Part shown: positions 14,601 through 24,214 of the stretch, one piece after another
Position numbering within the stretch: the first letter of the stretch is position 1
Layout of the letters: each line of letters starts with the position of its first letter
From: Nautilus pompilius
Lineage: Eukaryota > Mollusca > Cephalopoda > Nautilida > Nautilidae
Assembly (NCBI GenBank): GCA_018389105.1
Contig: JACATO010000611.1
Coordinates: 248,001-312,000 of the forward strand
Direction of reading: 5' to 3'
DNA: 64,000 nucleotides
Notes under the pieces: generated by a model
Told to the model about the DNA's origin: nothing
Databases searched by the model: none
Seen by the model: the letters and a program-made list of their open reading frames with translations, nothing else
Program-made: the position numbers and the translations under genes

Positions 14601-17600
14601 ACCAGGCAACAAAGCGAACGAGCAACTTGTAATGTTAAGCAAGCATGGGGTGAGGGCAAAGTACAACGATGGTTTGCAAAGTTTTGATCAGGTGGTGTGA
14701 GCCTTGAAGATAAGGAACGTAGTTCCAGCTGTGATGACAACTGTCTGAAAGCCTCAGCTGAAGCCAATCCAAGAAAACCAGTGAGAAATTGCTGGAGAGC
14801 TCGACATAAGGACTGCGACTGTTTTCCAGCCTCTTGACGCAATTTGCAAGTTGAAAAATTGTGATAAGTGGGTGCTACACAAGTTGAATGAACAACAAGA
14901 AAATTTTTGATTGGAGATCTGTTCTTTGCTTGTCAGAAGAAAAAAAAACAACCCATTTATTGACCGAATCATTAGGTGTGATGAAAAATGGATCCTTTAT
15001 GACAATTGCAAACGATCAGCACAGTGGCTCGACAGAGACAAGATGCTGAACCACATTCCAAGACCAACCCAACCTCTACCCAAAGAAGGTCATGGTCACT
15101 GTCCGGTGGACTGTCATCCACTATAACTTCTTGCAACCTGGCGAAACCATCACAGCTGAAAGGTACTGTCATGAATTAAATGTTGTTCATCAGAAACTCT
15201 CCCAATGGCAGCCAGCACTGTTGAATCAAAGAGGCCAAAACTTGTTCCACGACAGTGCTCTCATCCTCATGTTGTGAAAGTGACTCTTCAGAAACTGAAC
15301 ACGTAGGGTTACGATGTTCTGCCTCACCCAGCCTATTCACCAGACCTTTCTCCCACAGACTACCACCTTTTCAAACACCTCGACAGCTTCCTCCTTTGAA
15401 ATCTTTCTCCAACCAAGCAGAAATTGAAACTGCCTTCGAACAGTTTATGGACTCCAGAAATCCAGATTTTTTTCAAAATGGTATAAATGCTCTTGTGACT
15501 TGATGGCAGAAGTGTATTGATTGTAATGGAACTTACTTTGATTAATAAACTTCACATTCAGCAATGATATGAAGTCTCATTGTTGCCGTAAAAAAAAACT
15601 GAGAAAACTTTTGTAACAACCTAAATGGCCAAGATGACTGTAAATAGTTTTTTTAGAGGGGTCTCATACACAATATACCTATATTGATTTATTCAGTGTA
15701 CAATGGAGTTGTATTTTCATATCACTAGTGTATGAATCCAAAAAACAAATTAAAAGTTTAATATTTAAAACAACATGATTAAGGTGGTCCAAATTCTCAT
15801 TACTAGATAGATGCAACATAAACTTCTCATCGACATACATGGTGGTTTACTTCTAATCTGCCTTATATTTTTCCCTAACTTTCATATTCTTTTGTTTCTT
15901 TTCTCTGAATGATATATAAAGCTGGTATGGTTTTCTGGAAGGTTTTGTGGTATTTTGTTATGCAATTTGATTTTACATGATTGAGAATGAATCATTCTAG
16001 CAGAAAAGCTTGTAATTTATATGATTGTCGGTAAATTAGTAAATTGAGTGCAACATGCAATAATCTAACAATTTAATTTTTATATTTCAATAAAACATTT
16101 TAAAGTAGAAAGAACCAAATGTGCTAATTAATATATTTAGTAACATTAAAGATGAATCTTTCAACATTTATTTCCATGAAAATCTGCAGTATCTTTTAGC
16201 AATGAAAATAAATTCAGCTAAATACTTACCTGGTGCAATGGATAAGGTGTGGGATGACTCCAGCCTCCAAACAAGACCAAGCTGTCTTTGTACATTACCA
16301 TACTAGCACAGGCCTTTGGAGATGGATAAGTTCCTATGAAAAATATAAACTATGATTAAGTCAGTTTGCAAATAAGACCAAGCTGTCCTAGCACATTACC
16401 ATAATAGCTCAGGCCTTTGGAGATAAGTGAAAATTAACTTTAATCAAACATGTTCACCAATCACAGTGCAAGTTCTCCATTTCAGATTGTTTCACTATGT
16501 GAAAATAAACAAACAACTTCATACTTGCAATGATTCCATTTTTCACATAATTGATAGTGATATTTTAGATAATAACTATTAAGTCAATATCAGTTTGTTT
16601 CCATTTATTTCTTAATTTATTTTGAAAATAAACATGTAATGAAAAATTACATCAGAAATAAAAGCAAGCAAACAGGTTTGAACTAATCATAATGAGTGCA
16701 TTTGATGAAATCCTTGGAAACACACACACACACATGCGCACGTGTGCGGACATTTTGATAAATTGCAATGATTTTTTTTTTGTGTTCTTGTGTAAAATCT
16801 GAAACGATATTGTTACAAGATATAGTTTCAGTTTTCTTTAAAAGTAATTCTTTCTGGATAGAACTTGCATGAAGCATAAACTTCCATGATGATTTTATTC
16901 TCTTTTTTAATTATCTGTAGGGTGGAATAACATGCATTAATCAGGTATTGAATTTGTGCCATCTGTGACACTAATTTTCTTTCTGTTTTTCACTGTGGTG
17001 AAAATTTGTATCACAAAAGCAGATTTTTTCCGAATTCCATTCAACAGGTGATATGCAAAATATTGTCCATAATCTTTTCAAAAAATTACCCACATTGTAA
17101 CTGACAGATTTTTACACAGATATTGTCCCACCCTAGATGTCCCCCAAAAATAGCAAACAGTTGAAGTCTTGGCCTTTGCTCTATAATGGTGCAAAGTATT
17201 GTTTACTGTGACACTCATTAACTTGTCTCATCAAAATAGGGACTTCAATTTATAGTATGATTTTTCTACAGTAAAGTTTAAAATTACACAAAGTCCTACC
17301 TATGATGATGTCATATCAGAAATTTTGGAAAATCTGCCAAAAATTGGCTCTCATTTTAAAGTTCATGCAGTGCTAATAACTATTCAAGGTTTGATAAGTC
17401 ATGAATTGAATTTGTTAAAAGTCTATAAGCTTTAAAATAATAGTGTTCCACCCTTGACATCATAACAAACCATAAACAGAGTTCCAATTAAACTAGTATA
17501 GGTATCAGTAGTCTTTATGAACAAAAAGCAACTAAACTGTCTTCTTGTGCTAATTAAATTTTTTATGGCATGTAACTTGACAATGAACTTCTGGTACAGT

Positions 17601-20600
17601 GTGACAGACAGAAATTGTTTTTTTGTGCCATGTGATTCACTTCAAGAAAATCCAACTAGAGGGTGCCCCACAAAAAACCAGAAAATTTGGTACAGTTTAT
17701 TTAATTGTTGGAAATTTTGGTAGTTATTTAAAACAAAAGCAAAGGATAGAAATTTGGTAGCTTAAAACAGAACAAAAACACAAATGTTAGATGTGGTGTT
17801 CAAAATGCTTTCCGTGGGCAGCTGCACAACGACGTAGACGGTCCAACCAACTTCCAGTCGCCCTTTGGATAACTTCAAGGGGGATATTGCTCCAAGCTTC
17901 CATCAACACAGGTTTTAAGAATTGTATGTCTGTGACCTCTCTCCTCTGTAATTGAAGTTGATGTAACAGTAAACTCCACATGGTAAAATCTATTACTGTT
18001 GAGATCTGGACTTTAAAATTTCCTGGTTTTTTGTGGGGCACCCTGTACTACAGTTTGCCAGACTGACTGTAATAAAATGTAGAATTGTACCAGAAAAAAC
18101 ACGAAAAAGTGCCTATTGTCATGCCATTTCAGTTAGCATTCACTTCCACTGTTGAGCATATTTGTGTGTTTTTAACATTCCATACAATTATGCTGACACC
18201 TAATCTTCTGACTGCTCATTCACATTAATTATTGTAGATCAGAAGACAGCCAATGATTGTGCCTATTCACCATTCTATCAATAGAGATTCCTAAGAAAAA
18301 TAATTGCAAAAGATCTTATACAAGGAGCATACAGAAAGAAATCAATTATCTGAGTATTCCGTAAAATTCACAACTGAACCACCTATAGAGATTTTATTTA
18401 TGTGGTAATGATGAGAAAGGAGGAGTTGCCTGTACTCACAGGCCTGATACTAAACCTAAGAAAATGTTCAAAAAGACATTACATGAAGGTAGGCAAAGTT
18501 ATCATAACAAAGTTGTATATTTATTTTGACACGTGATGAAAAAAAGAACAAAGTTAAAATTCAATTCATTAGCCTTTTCTTATAGCTTGTGCCAACAAAT
18601 TTCAAACCTGTAATTGCTTTTAACAAAAATGCTACTTGTAATCTTTAAGTGAATTATCTATAATAAAAAAGCATATACTATTTATTTAATAAAAACTTGT
18701 CTTTTCAGCAATCATACATAATGCTAAATGATTCACAACTATTTGAAAAAAAATATTTCTACCCAACAGCATCAGTAGAGTATGATCCACATTTTTACAA
18801 TACTTTAAAAAAAAATTGAGTAAAAGAAAACACTTTTGTCATTACCTATCACTTTTGAAAACAATGAATTAAACTTCAAACATGGGCATCTTTATTTGTT
18901 TACTGAAGGTCAATATATCCAGTGATAATAGCCTATTGAACTCAGCCCAGATAGGTAACAGATCAGCAGGTTTACAACCTGAACAATGTTAGTTAACATG
19001 AATTAGTTAAGAACTTTCTGAAGTTAAGAGCTGCTAATAAACTAAAGTGAAAGCATAATACCTAGGTAGAGCCATCTACAAATAAGTGGTAACTGTTTCA
19101 ATTAAAAATATGTATCAGATCTATAATTTTCCAAATACAGCATTCAGATAAACATTTTTTAGTAGGAACCATAATTCACAACATGGTATTCAAAATCTGA
19201 AAAAAAGTTACACATACTGCACTAAACTAGGTCCAAGACAGCCTAATTTTACCATTCTAATGAGCAGTGTGTTTGTCCATTGTCTTTCTTTGAATTTTTA
19301 AAATATATCCCTGTAAGCCTTTAATAGTCTCAAAGTTTAGGGACCTGTAAAACACAAACTGTTGAGATTAATGTCAACAGATAAGGGCCAGTTAAATTAG
19401 TAAAAAAAAGTTCATGGAAAAATTTCTTTCTCACAAGCAATGGGTTTTCAAATAAAAATAAACATCCAATAAAGAACCTGACATCATAGTACTTTTCCAT
19501 GGATATCTGAATTTAGTGTGAGGCTACATCTATTTCCCATGCCTAACCATTAAAAATAGTAGTGTTCACTCCAACATTAAATACTTAATGCAATGTAAAA
19601 GACACCAAAACACCAAAAATGTTGACACATTGAATTTTCTGCTTCTGGCAAACTTATTGCTGCACAGTTCCATCTTTTTACCAATTCATATTTAATTTTG
19701 CCAATACTTTTCTCAGGTACATTAGCAACTTTGATTCTTAGTACTCTCTCACTGACATTAACAAAGCAAGCCGCACTCTGTACATTCTTTCCTGTAAAGA
19801 CTGTCATCCAAGGAATACCTTTGATTTCATCATCAACTGTTCCTTTCTCATGTGAGGTGGCAAAGAATGCCACATCACTGTGATGCCCTCTTGCCCAGAA
19901 ATGTGGGATTACAAAAGCTGAACTTATTCTTCACCATTAAAGAAATGCACTATATCACATCTCACCTTCTACTTAAGGTACAAAGCTGGTTGCAAAAATA
20001 CATGCAGAAGTACTTGACCAAACAAATTCAAAGATTTCATTTGAAAAGTTGGCAATAAAACCAATCTCCAACACACAAAGACATGACCCAATACAGTGAT
20101 AAGAAAGACCCTAACTTTGACTACCACTTAATAGTTCCATTAGTCTAATTGACTTATCTTTATCAAAACTGAAATTATTTATGATCTTGTAAGTAAAAAC
20201 CAAGCCAAGTTTAAAGTTAAGTCTGTTCAAACTTTAATTAAAAAAGGTCAAGAATAGTATGAATACTCACCAAATCCTCATGCACTAGTACCCATTTTGC
20301 ATGAGAATAAGTATATACTTTGAAATATTAAGGCAGTTTACAATCATACATTTCCTTACCCATAGTTCCTGAGATCCAGCTATCAGTCTGTTATCATCTC
20401 ATTTCCAGATTATATTTGAAGATATCAGAAATTCTCAAAATTTCAATGTAAAATCTGATGAGGGCTATAAATTATTTTTTTCTAAAAATTTGGTAACAGA
20501 TTGCTATGTATTTTATGTAAAAATTTTGACTTGAAACGTTTTCAGGAAAAATTATTTTTCACCTAATTTTAAGTTTATTACCACGTGGAAAGAATACTTT

Positions 20601-23600
20601 GATTTTACCTATAATTTCAAAGGATTCTAAAAGTTATTTGAAAAATCATCACTTTATACTTATTTTCATGTTGAGTCCAACCATTGTTTACATGTTATAT
20701 TTTAACAAAAAGCTTTTTTTTGAAACTCTTATTTGTTATCTACAGAATAAGATTGAAAATTATAGTACAGGGTGATCAGAAAGTAACTATGCAATGGAGT
20801 ATATTTGTAATCATTTCTTCTCCTTCTACTTTGTTGTTTTGCACTGTAGTTCCAAAATGACCAACAAATGACAGTTCTGTATGAGGAGTTGCAACAGGTG
20901 TTGGCAGTAAATTTGCAAAAGTGAAACATGAAGAATTGCAAAACATTTTTGAGAATATGAAAAAAGTGTGTGGAAAAATGTTGAAACGTGAGTGGGCTCA
21001 TTTTCAGCATTTATTGTAATGCATAATTTATTGTGATATTTTATTGTAAGAGTTAATGTATTGAAATAAAAACAATAAATTTTCCACTGCATAGTTACTT
21101 TTTGATCACCTTGTAAATACAATCACTTTCGGTATAGTCTCAAATTTTCCTGAAATTGTCATTTCCACAAAATTGCCTAAAGATCAAAAAAGTTGCAACA
21201 GATGAAACAAAATTATGAATATGGTAACTTCTAATTGAAAACTATAATATAAAATTCACTTTAGGTTAATACTTAATTATATATGAAAAGACTCACCCAT
21301 AGCAAGAGGCCTGATCCACTGACGAGTCACTAGATTGAAGCGCCACAAGTCATTGAAAGTAGTATTGGTAGAGGTACAGCCACCAAATATATAGAGAGAT
21401 TTTTCATAATAGCAAGCACAGTGAGAGTAACGCTCTGTTACTGAAGGACCATCTCCCACTGATAGTTTAGTCCATATTACCCGGGAATCTGATAGTGCAG
21501 CATGAAAGTTTTGCTCAAGTTTGGAGATAACACCTGTAAAACGATTTTTAAACACATTATTTTGCATTGTTTATCTTAGTTTAGTACTTATGAGAAGGCA
21601 AAAAGCCTACAAGTTTTAGACTGATTTGCACTATTAAAAACATTTGTTGGCAATTTATTCCATTCATTTACTTCTATTACCATAAAGAAAACGTTTTCTT
21701 GTACCAAGCAAAATTTAAACCTTAACTAACTTTTAATTATAACTTCTAGTAACTGTAGATAGAAGAAAAACTTATTAGTGCCCATATGTTTAACAGCATC
21801 AATTACTCTGAAAGATTTTTTTCGGGTCTCTTTTTAAATTTATAAGTCCAAGCCAAATAACTATAATATTTCTAGTTGCTGTGTTAAGCAGAGCAGTAAA
21901 CAAAGTAACCATGTGCAAACAAATCATTCTATTATCTTTGTAACAGATTAAATTTATTGCTCTTCACATTTAATTTTGGTTAATAATTACCCATACCCTT
22001 TACTGAAACTATATTTTTCAATTTAGTATTTCTATTATAAAGGTTATACTTTTCTTTATATTTTTCTTGATTTAAAAATAAAATGTTTTAAGTAGATTAA
22101 TAGTCAAAGAAAGGATAATACTGATGTGGTATTTAGTAACTAAATGATAATAAAGCAATTAATATAGGCTGACAACTGCTGGCAAAAAAATCTGTGATGC
22201 TGAAATTAGGTTAAATCTGTTGCACACAGTCCTATCTAATTAAAGATTATGAAGAGGATTTTTTAAGAAAATATTCTTTTGGATAGCCACAACTAGAGGT
22301 TTAAATCGGAAATGAGAAACATAAAAAATGATTACAGGAACTTAAAAGAAACATTAGTTATAATGCTAACTTGAAAATAGTAAAAATCAAAGCTACTATT
22401 AAACATAACTTAGTTAAAAATACAAGCATGAACAAAACAAATAAAGGTGACAAGAGATGTTAAGTTTTTGAACACTCTTAGGGATCCTGAACCAATAGCA
22501 AATACCTGTACATAATCACTGGTCCTGAATTTTTTTAAAACAAAGTGCCAAGTAATTATAAAATAACTGACAGTGTTATTACAAAAAGGTACACTTGGAA
22601 AAAATAATTAAAATTATTCTTAATTACATAATAGACACCAGTGATTCCATCTTTAATTATTTTATTTTGGTAGATATAGAAATGTTTGCATAATTCTAAG
22701 TCTCACTAAAGTATTTGATGTTCACACATAAAATAGTGAATGACTAAAGAACTTTCAGTTTACTGATATATGTTGGACAGAATACAAGAATTGGGGAGAC
22801 AACTAAAATAAATGAATAAAGAAGACAGATGATAGAGTTTAGGACATGACAACTTAGTAAAGACTATTAACTGGAATATGGAACTGCTTCTAAGCTATTT
22901 TAACAACAAAAAAAGTACATGTAGTGAGTGAGCAAGACAAACTAGAGGTTTGATAAGTCATTCAAGTATAGTACAAGGTGCACAACGTGAAAAATGGAAG
23001 CTATGGTTCCAGTGAAGCAACCAATAATGAAAATATTTTAAGTACATTCAGCTACAGAGCCCATATTTCCAAAAAGATATTTACTGACAGCTCGACACTT
23101 CCTCGTTTAATGAGGGTTTCGATGATCAGTTTAGGGCGAGAATAATTCCCCTTAAATTAGTTTCTCGCTATCCAAACCTGAGACACACGCACACACACCC
23201 CCTCTTTTTCTTTTTCAGTAACCCCTAGGTACCTAGAAACAAAGGGGCTAATGTTAATTCTAAACTTTCGTCGGCAGGGGGTATGAATTAATAGAACATT
23301 AATGGTCAGACAGACTGGATTCGGAAGGTACTGGTTGTTCTCCTCAGTACATCGTGAACCAAAACACAAAGCCGCTGCTGGCTGCATCGTCTTACAGAAT
23401 TTTAAACCGAATACACATAACAAGTTCTGTTCCGGGGCTATGAGCACAAGTATTCCAAGGGGGAAGCGATGCTTTATAACAAACAAAGGAAATAAATTTG
23501 TAATAAAACACAAACACAAAACCCCTACCATGTATCAGTCGGTACCACTGTTTACAGACCAACTTTGCAGGCAGGAGATCTCTGTACGGCGATAAATTGA

Positions 23601-23670
23601 AGAATATGAATTCTACTACTTCTTCAGGAAGGTCTGTAATATATACTCTCTGTACTATACCTTCCATCAT
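5515..23670 (-). CDS. FBXO42: FBXO42-like F-box/kelch protein, 8 coding exons, complete
   Basis: The SCF ubiquitin-ligase substrate receptor FBXO42 (JFK in mammals) uses an F-box to bind Skp1 and a kelch propeller to bind substrate; p53 is the reported human target. Coding exons in order are 23529-23670, 21297-21533, 16230-16333, 12222-12382, 10589-10685, 8671-8727, 8143-8259 and 5515-6333. All junctions are GT-AG and phases agree, giving 577 residues (human is about 717). The F-box is at about residues 9-48 ([14 protein letters not shown]). Kelch double glycines fall at 98-99, 149-150, 207-208 and 259-260. The segment [19 protein letters not shown], then LFGGW and PYPLHQ, is highly characteristic of FBXO42. 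The last exon encodes a Ser/Asp/Glu-rich low-complexity part and a conserved tail. The gene starts head-to-head with B3GALNT2. The assignment is firm; regulation is inferred only from the shared promoter. Confidence 0.95.
6334..8142 (-). other. FBXO42 intron 7
   Basis: AT-rich intron. A TA run is visible near 7275-7294. No coding, RNA or transposon signal was recognised. Confidence 0.7.
8143..8259 (-). CDS. FBXO42: FBXO42 exon 7
   Basis: Phase 0 at both ends, acceptor TTATAG|AT, donor TGCAAG|GTAAGG. It encodes [20 protein letters not shown] and ends LWCHPACK, typical of the last kelch blade of FBXO42. Confidence 0.93.
8564..8643. repeat. AAT microsatellite
   Basis: About 80 bases of AAT units with a few AGT interruptions near the right end. 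Read on the minus strand it gives a false poly-Tyr frame fused to FBXO42 exon 6; it is intronic. Confidence 0.95.
8671..8727 (-). CDS. FBXO42: FBXO42 exon 6
   Basis: A 57-base exon, phase 0 at both ends, acceptor CATTACAG|AT and donor AATCAG|GTATCT. It encodes [19 protein letters not shown], a kelch core strand with the double glycine. An AAT microsatellite begins about 27 bases into the following intron. Confidence 0.92.
8843..8930. repeat. Tandem duplication, 48-bp period
   Basis: An identical 40-base block occurs at 8843-8882 and 8891-8930, separated by 8 bases. The lack of differences between copies points to a recent duplication. It lies in FBXO42 intron 5. Confidence 0.9.
9721..10425. 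repeat. Degenerate minisatellite, about 46-bp period
   Basis: Roughly fifteen diverged units, each starting with a form of CATGTTCCAGTATTACAGA, continuing through TAGGGGCAAGATGAT and ending in TATTT or GTTT. Spacing is about 45-48 bases, with some longer units. Flanking intron sequence lacks the pattern. It lies in FBXO42 intron 5, and the short reading frame at 9961-10170 is a by-product. Confidence 0.8.
10589..10685 (-). CDS. FBXO42: FBXO42 exon 5
   Basis: Acceptor TTATAAG|GT, donor TCTCAG|GTAGGC; starts phase 2, ends phase 0. It encodes [19 protein letters not shown] and then PSPRYGQSQ, the end of one kelch blade and the start of the next. Confidence 0.93.
10686..12221 (-). other. FBXO42 intron 4
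   Basis: Mostly plain AT-rich intron. A weak Tc1-like relic lies at about 11690-11870. No gene or RNA was recognised elsewhere in it. Confidence 0.6.
11690..11870 (+). mobile_element. Possible Tc1-like transposase relic
   Basis: A plus-strand frame reads [17 protein letters not shown] near 11762-11812, which resembles the GGGSVMVWGGI block of Tc1-family transposases. Stops occur soon after and no inverted repeats were found. Only this short block supports the call. Confidence 0.3.
12222..12382 (-). CDS. FBXO42: FBXO42 exon 4 (kelch repeat 3)
   Basis: Acceptor CCTTTAAG|GC, donor GTTGG|GTAAGG; starts phase 0, ends phase 2. It encodes [16 protein letters not shown] and [15 protein letters not shown]. 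Confidence 0.94.
12841..12921 (-). CDS. Candidate alternative first exon of FBXO42
   Basis: An ATG at 12921 opens 27 codons ([16 protein letters not shown], then [10 protein letters not shown]) and ends at a consensus donor GCA|GTAAGT in phase 0. FBXO42 exon 4, the next exon downstream, also starts in phase 0, so splicing would give an N-terminally truncated FBXO42 without F-box or first two kelch blades. An in-frame stop lies upstream of the ATG. The surrounding 250 bases are richer in CpG than the rest of the intron, and CACGTG boxes flank it at 12819-12824 and 12967-12972. It could instead be the start of an unrelated nested transcript. The amino-acid sequence matches no family I recognise. 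Confidence 0.4.
14370..15621 (+). mobile_element. Mariner transposon copy A, dead
   Basis: A full-length mariner-type element flanked by TA (14368-14369 and 15622-15623), with imperfect terminal inverted repeats (left CGTCATTACAAATGTTTTGTC; right complement GGTTGTTACAAAAGTTTTC). Transposase blocks are [14 protein letters not shown] and [20 protein letters not shown], in different frames and with stops, so no intact transposase exists. It sits in FBXO42 intron 3, and an inverted relative is at 33555-34766. Confidence 0.93.
16230..16333 (-). CDS. FBXO42: FBXO42 exon 3 (kelch repeat 2)
   Basis: Acceptor TTCATAG|GA, donor CACCAG|GTAAGT; starts in phase 1 and ends in phase 0. It encodes [20 protein letters not shown] and [13 protein letters not shown], the most diagnostic part of the family. 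A decayed copy of part of this exon lies 101 bases upstream at 16366-16425. Confidence 0.95.
16366..16425 (-). pseudogene. Decayed partial duplicate of FBXO42 exon 3
   Basis: Over 51 aligned bases, 46 match exon 3 at an offset of 101 bases. On the minus strand in the exon frame the duplicate has a TGA in place of a Cys codon and a TAG further on. The similarity stops before both splice sites, so this is an intronic fossil, not an alternative exon. Confidence 0.85.
17659..18045 (-). mobile_element. Short Tc1/mariner deletion derivative (MITE-like) 1
   Basis: A 387-base element flanked by TA with inverted repeats of about 30 bases (left GAGGGTGCCCCACAAAAAAC; right complement CAGGGTGCCCCACAAAAAAC). 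On the minus strand the interior keeps the transposase C-terminus, including [20 protein letters not shown] followed by a stop. The catalytic middle is absent. Confidence 0.85.
19577..19890 (-). pseudogene. Reading frame resembling a transposon-associated protein fragment
   Basis: A minus-strand open frame of about 100 codons without a proper ATG. It begins [18 protein letters not shown] and contains [19 protein letters not shown] and later ENSMCQHFW. The opening resembles the ATSHGKG-x-x-D motif that I recall from repeated, transposon-linked proteins of arthropods, with basic residues decayed. I cannot name the family. It is intronic in FBXO42 and not a host exon: the phases do not fit. Confidence 0.35.
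20768..21113 (+). mobile_element. Short Tc1/mariner deletion derivative (MITE-like) 2
   Basis: A 346-base element flanked by TA, with inverted repeats of about 27 bases (left CAGGGTGATCAGAAAGTAAC; right complement CAAGGTGATCAAAAAGTAAC). A plus-strand frame near its right side ends [13 protein letters not shown] then stop, matching the usual H-F-x-H C-terminus of mariner-type transposases. The core is deleted. It lies 183 bases past the exon 2 donor of FBXO42. Confidence 0.85.
21297..21533 (-). CDS. FBXO42: FBXO42 exon 2 (kelch repeat 1)
   Basis: Acceptor TTTTACAG|GT, donor ATGG|GTGAGT, phase 1 at both ends. It encodes [17 protein letters not shown] followed by [12 protein letters not shown], a full kelch blade (residues 49-126). 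Confidence 0.93.
21534..23528 (-). other. FBXO42 intron 1
   Basis: AT-rich except near exon 1. No transposon, RNA or additional exon was recognised. Several short plus-strand frames around 23302-23595 overlap exon 1 antisense and have no supporting motif. Confidence 0.6.
23529..23670 (-). CDS. FBXO42: FBXO42 exon 1 (F-box)
   Basis: It starts at ATG 23670, with a second in-frame ATG directly following. It encodes the F-box, with [17 protein letters not shown] and a [11 protein letters not shown] ending. The donor is CATG|GTAGGG, phase 1. Reading past the donor gives a low-complexity tail, so the splice is needed. Confidence 0.93.
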
Positions 23671-24214
23671 ACATTGTTGTTTAAAATACTAACTAGGAAG
23701 TTATTTATTCCTAGGTAACACTTCAATCATCAACATAAATGCATCCATCTTTTTTTTTTTTTTTTTTGACTGTTAAAGAGATAAATCAGTAGTGGATGGT
23801 CATTGGCGGTTTCTTATATATATAAATATATCTATATGTCTTACATTATAGGAATTTAATTGCTGTCTTTTATAATTTTTTTTTCTTTTTTTTCTTCCAG
23901 AATGATACAATATATATATATTTTAGGATGACAATTTGACAATTTCCCGCTTTCGGATTGTCAGGGAGGCAGCAGCAAACGTGTAATGGCGGCGGTACGT
24001 TTTCTCTCGTAGTTAGTTTCTGGGGGGGATCTTTTATTTTTTGTGTGTGTGTTTTTTGAATTATCTGTGCGTGTGCAATTTCGTAAGTTTTTTGGGGTAA
24101 ACTTGAAGAAGAACAGTAACTGGGGTGGGGGGGTCCATGCTTTAGCAGGGGGGTCGGGGTGGATTGGATTGGTCACGAGTCGACTTTCTCTACCATTGCT
24201 ACTACCAGCCACGT
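23671..24214. promoter_or_regulatory. Probable bidirectional promoter FBXO42 / B3GALNT2
   Basis: The 544 bases between the two divergent start codons become GC-richer toward B3GALNT2. A perfect E2F-type site TTTCCCGC is at 23943-23950. AATGGCGGCGG, resembling a YY1 motif, is at 23985-23995; its ATG opens an 8-codon upstream frame (23986-24012) on the B3GALNT2 side. AT tracts occupy the FBXO42-proximal half. Promoter activity is inferred from position. Confidence 0.6.

Larger units (their letters stand above)
12383..16229 (-). other. FBXO42 intron 3
   Basis: Besides the GC-richer candidate exon/promoter at 12841-13110 and the mariner copy at 14370-15621, this intron is AT-rich and shows no other recognisable content. 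A C10 run sits near 12551-12560. Confidence 0.6.
16334..21296 (-). other. FBXO42 intron 2
   Basis: A 5-kb intron holding an exon-3 duplicate (16366-16425), a CA/CG dinucleotide tract (about 16722-16748), two short TA-flanked elements (17659-18045, 20768-21113) and a transposon-like reading frame (19577-19890). The remainder is AT-rich with nothing recognised. Confidence 0.6.

Noticed and set aside
14597..15503. Several overlapping frames of 60-80 codons on both strands
   Set aside because: They are pieces and antisense shadows of the dead mariner transposase.
23302..23595. 97-codon plus-strand frame opposite FBXO42 exon 1
   Set aside because: Antisense shadow of the F-box exon and adjacent intron; no motif.
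24164..24214. N-terminal extension of B3GALNT2 by 17 codons
   Set aside because: It begins with TTG, not ATG; the first real ATG is 24215 and the signal anchor follows it.
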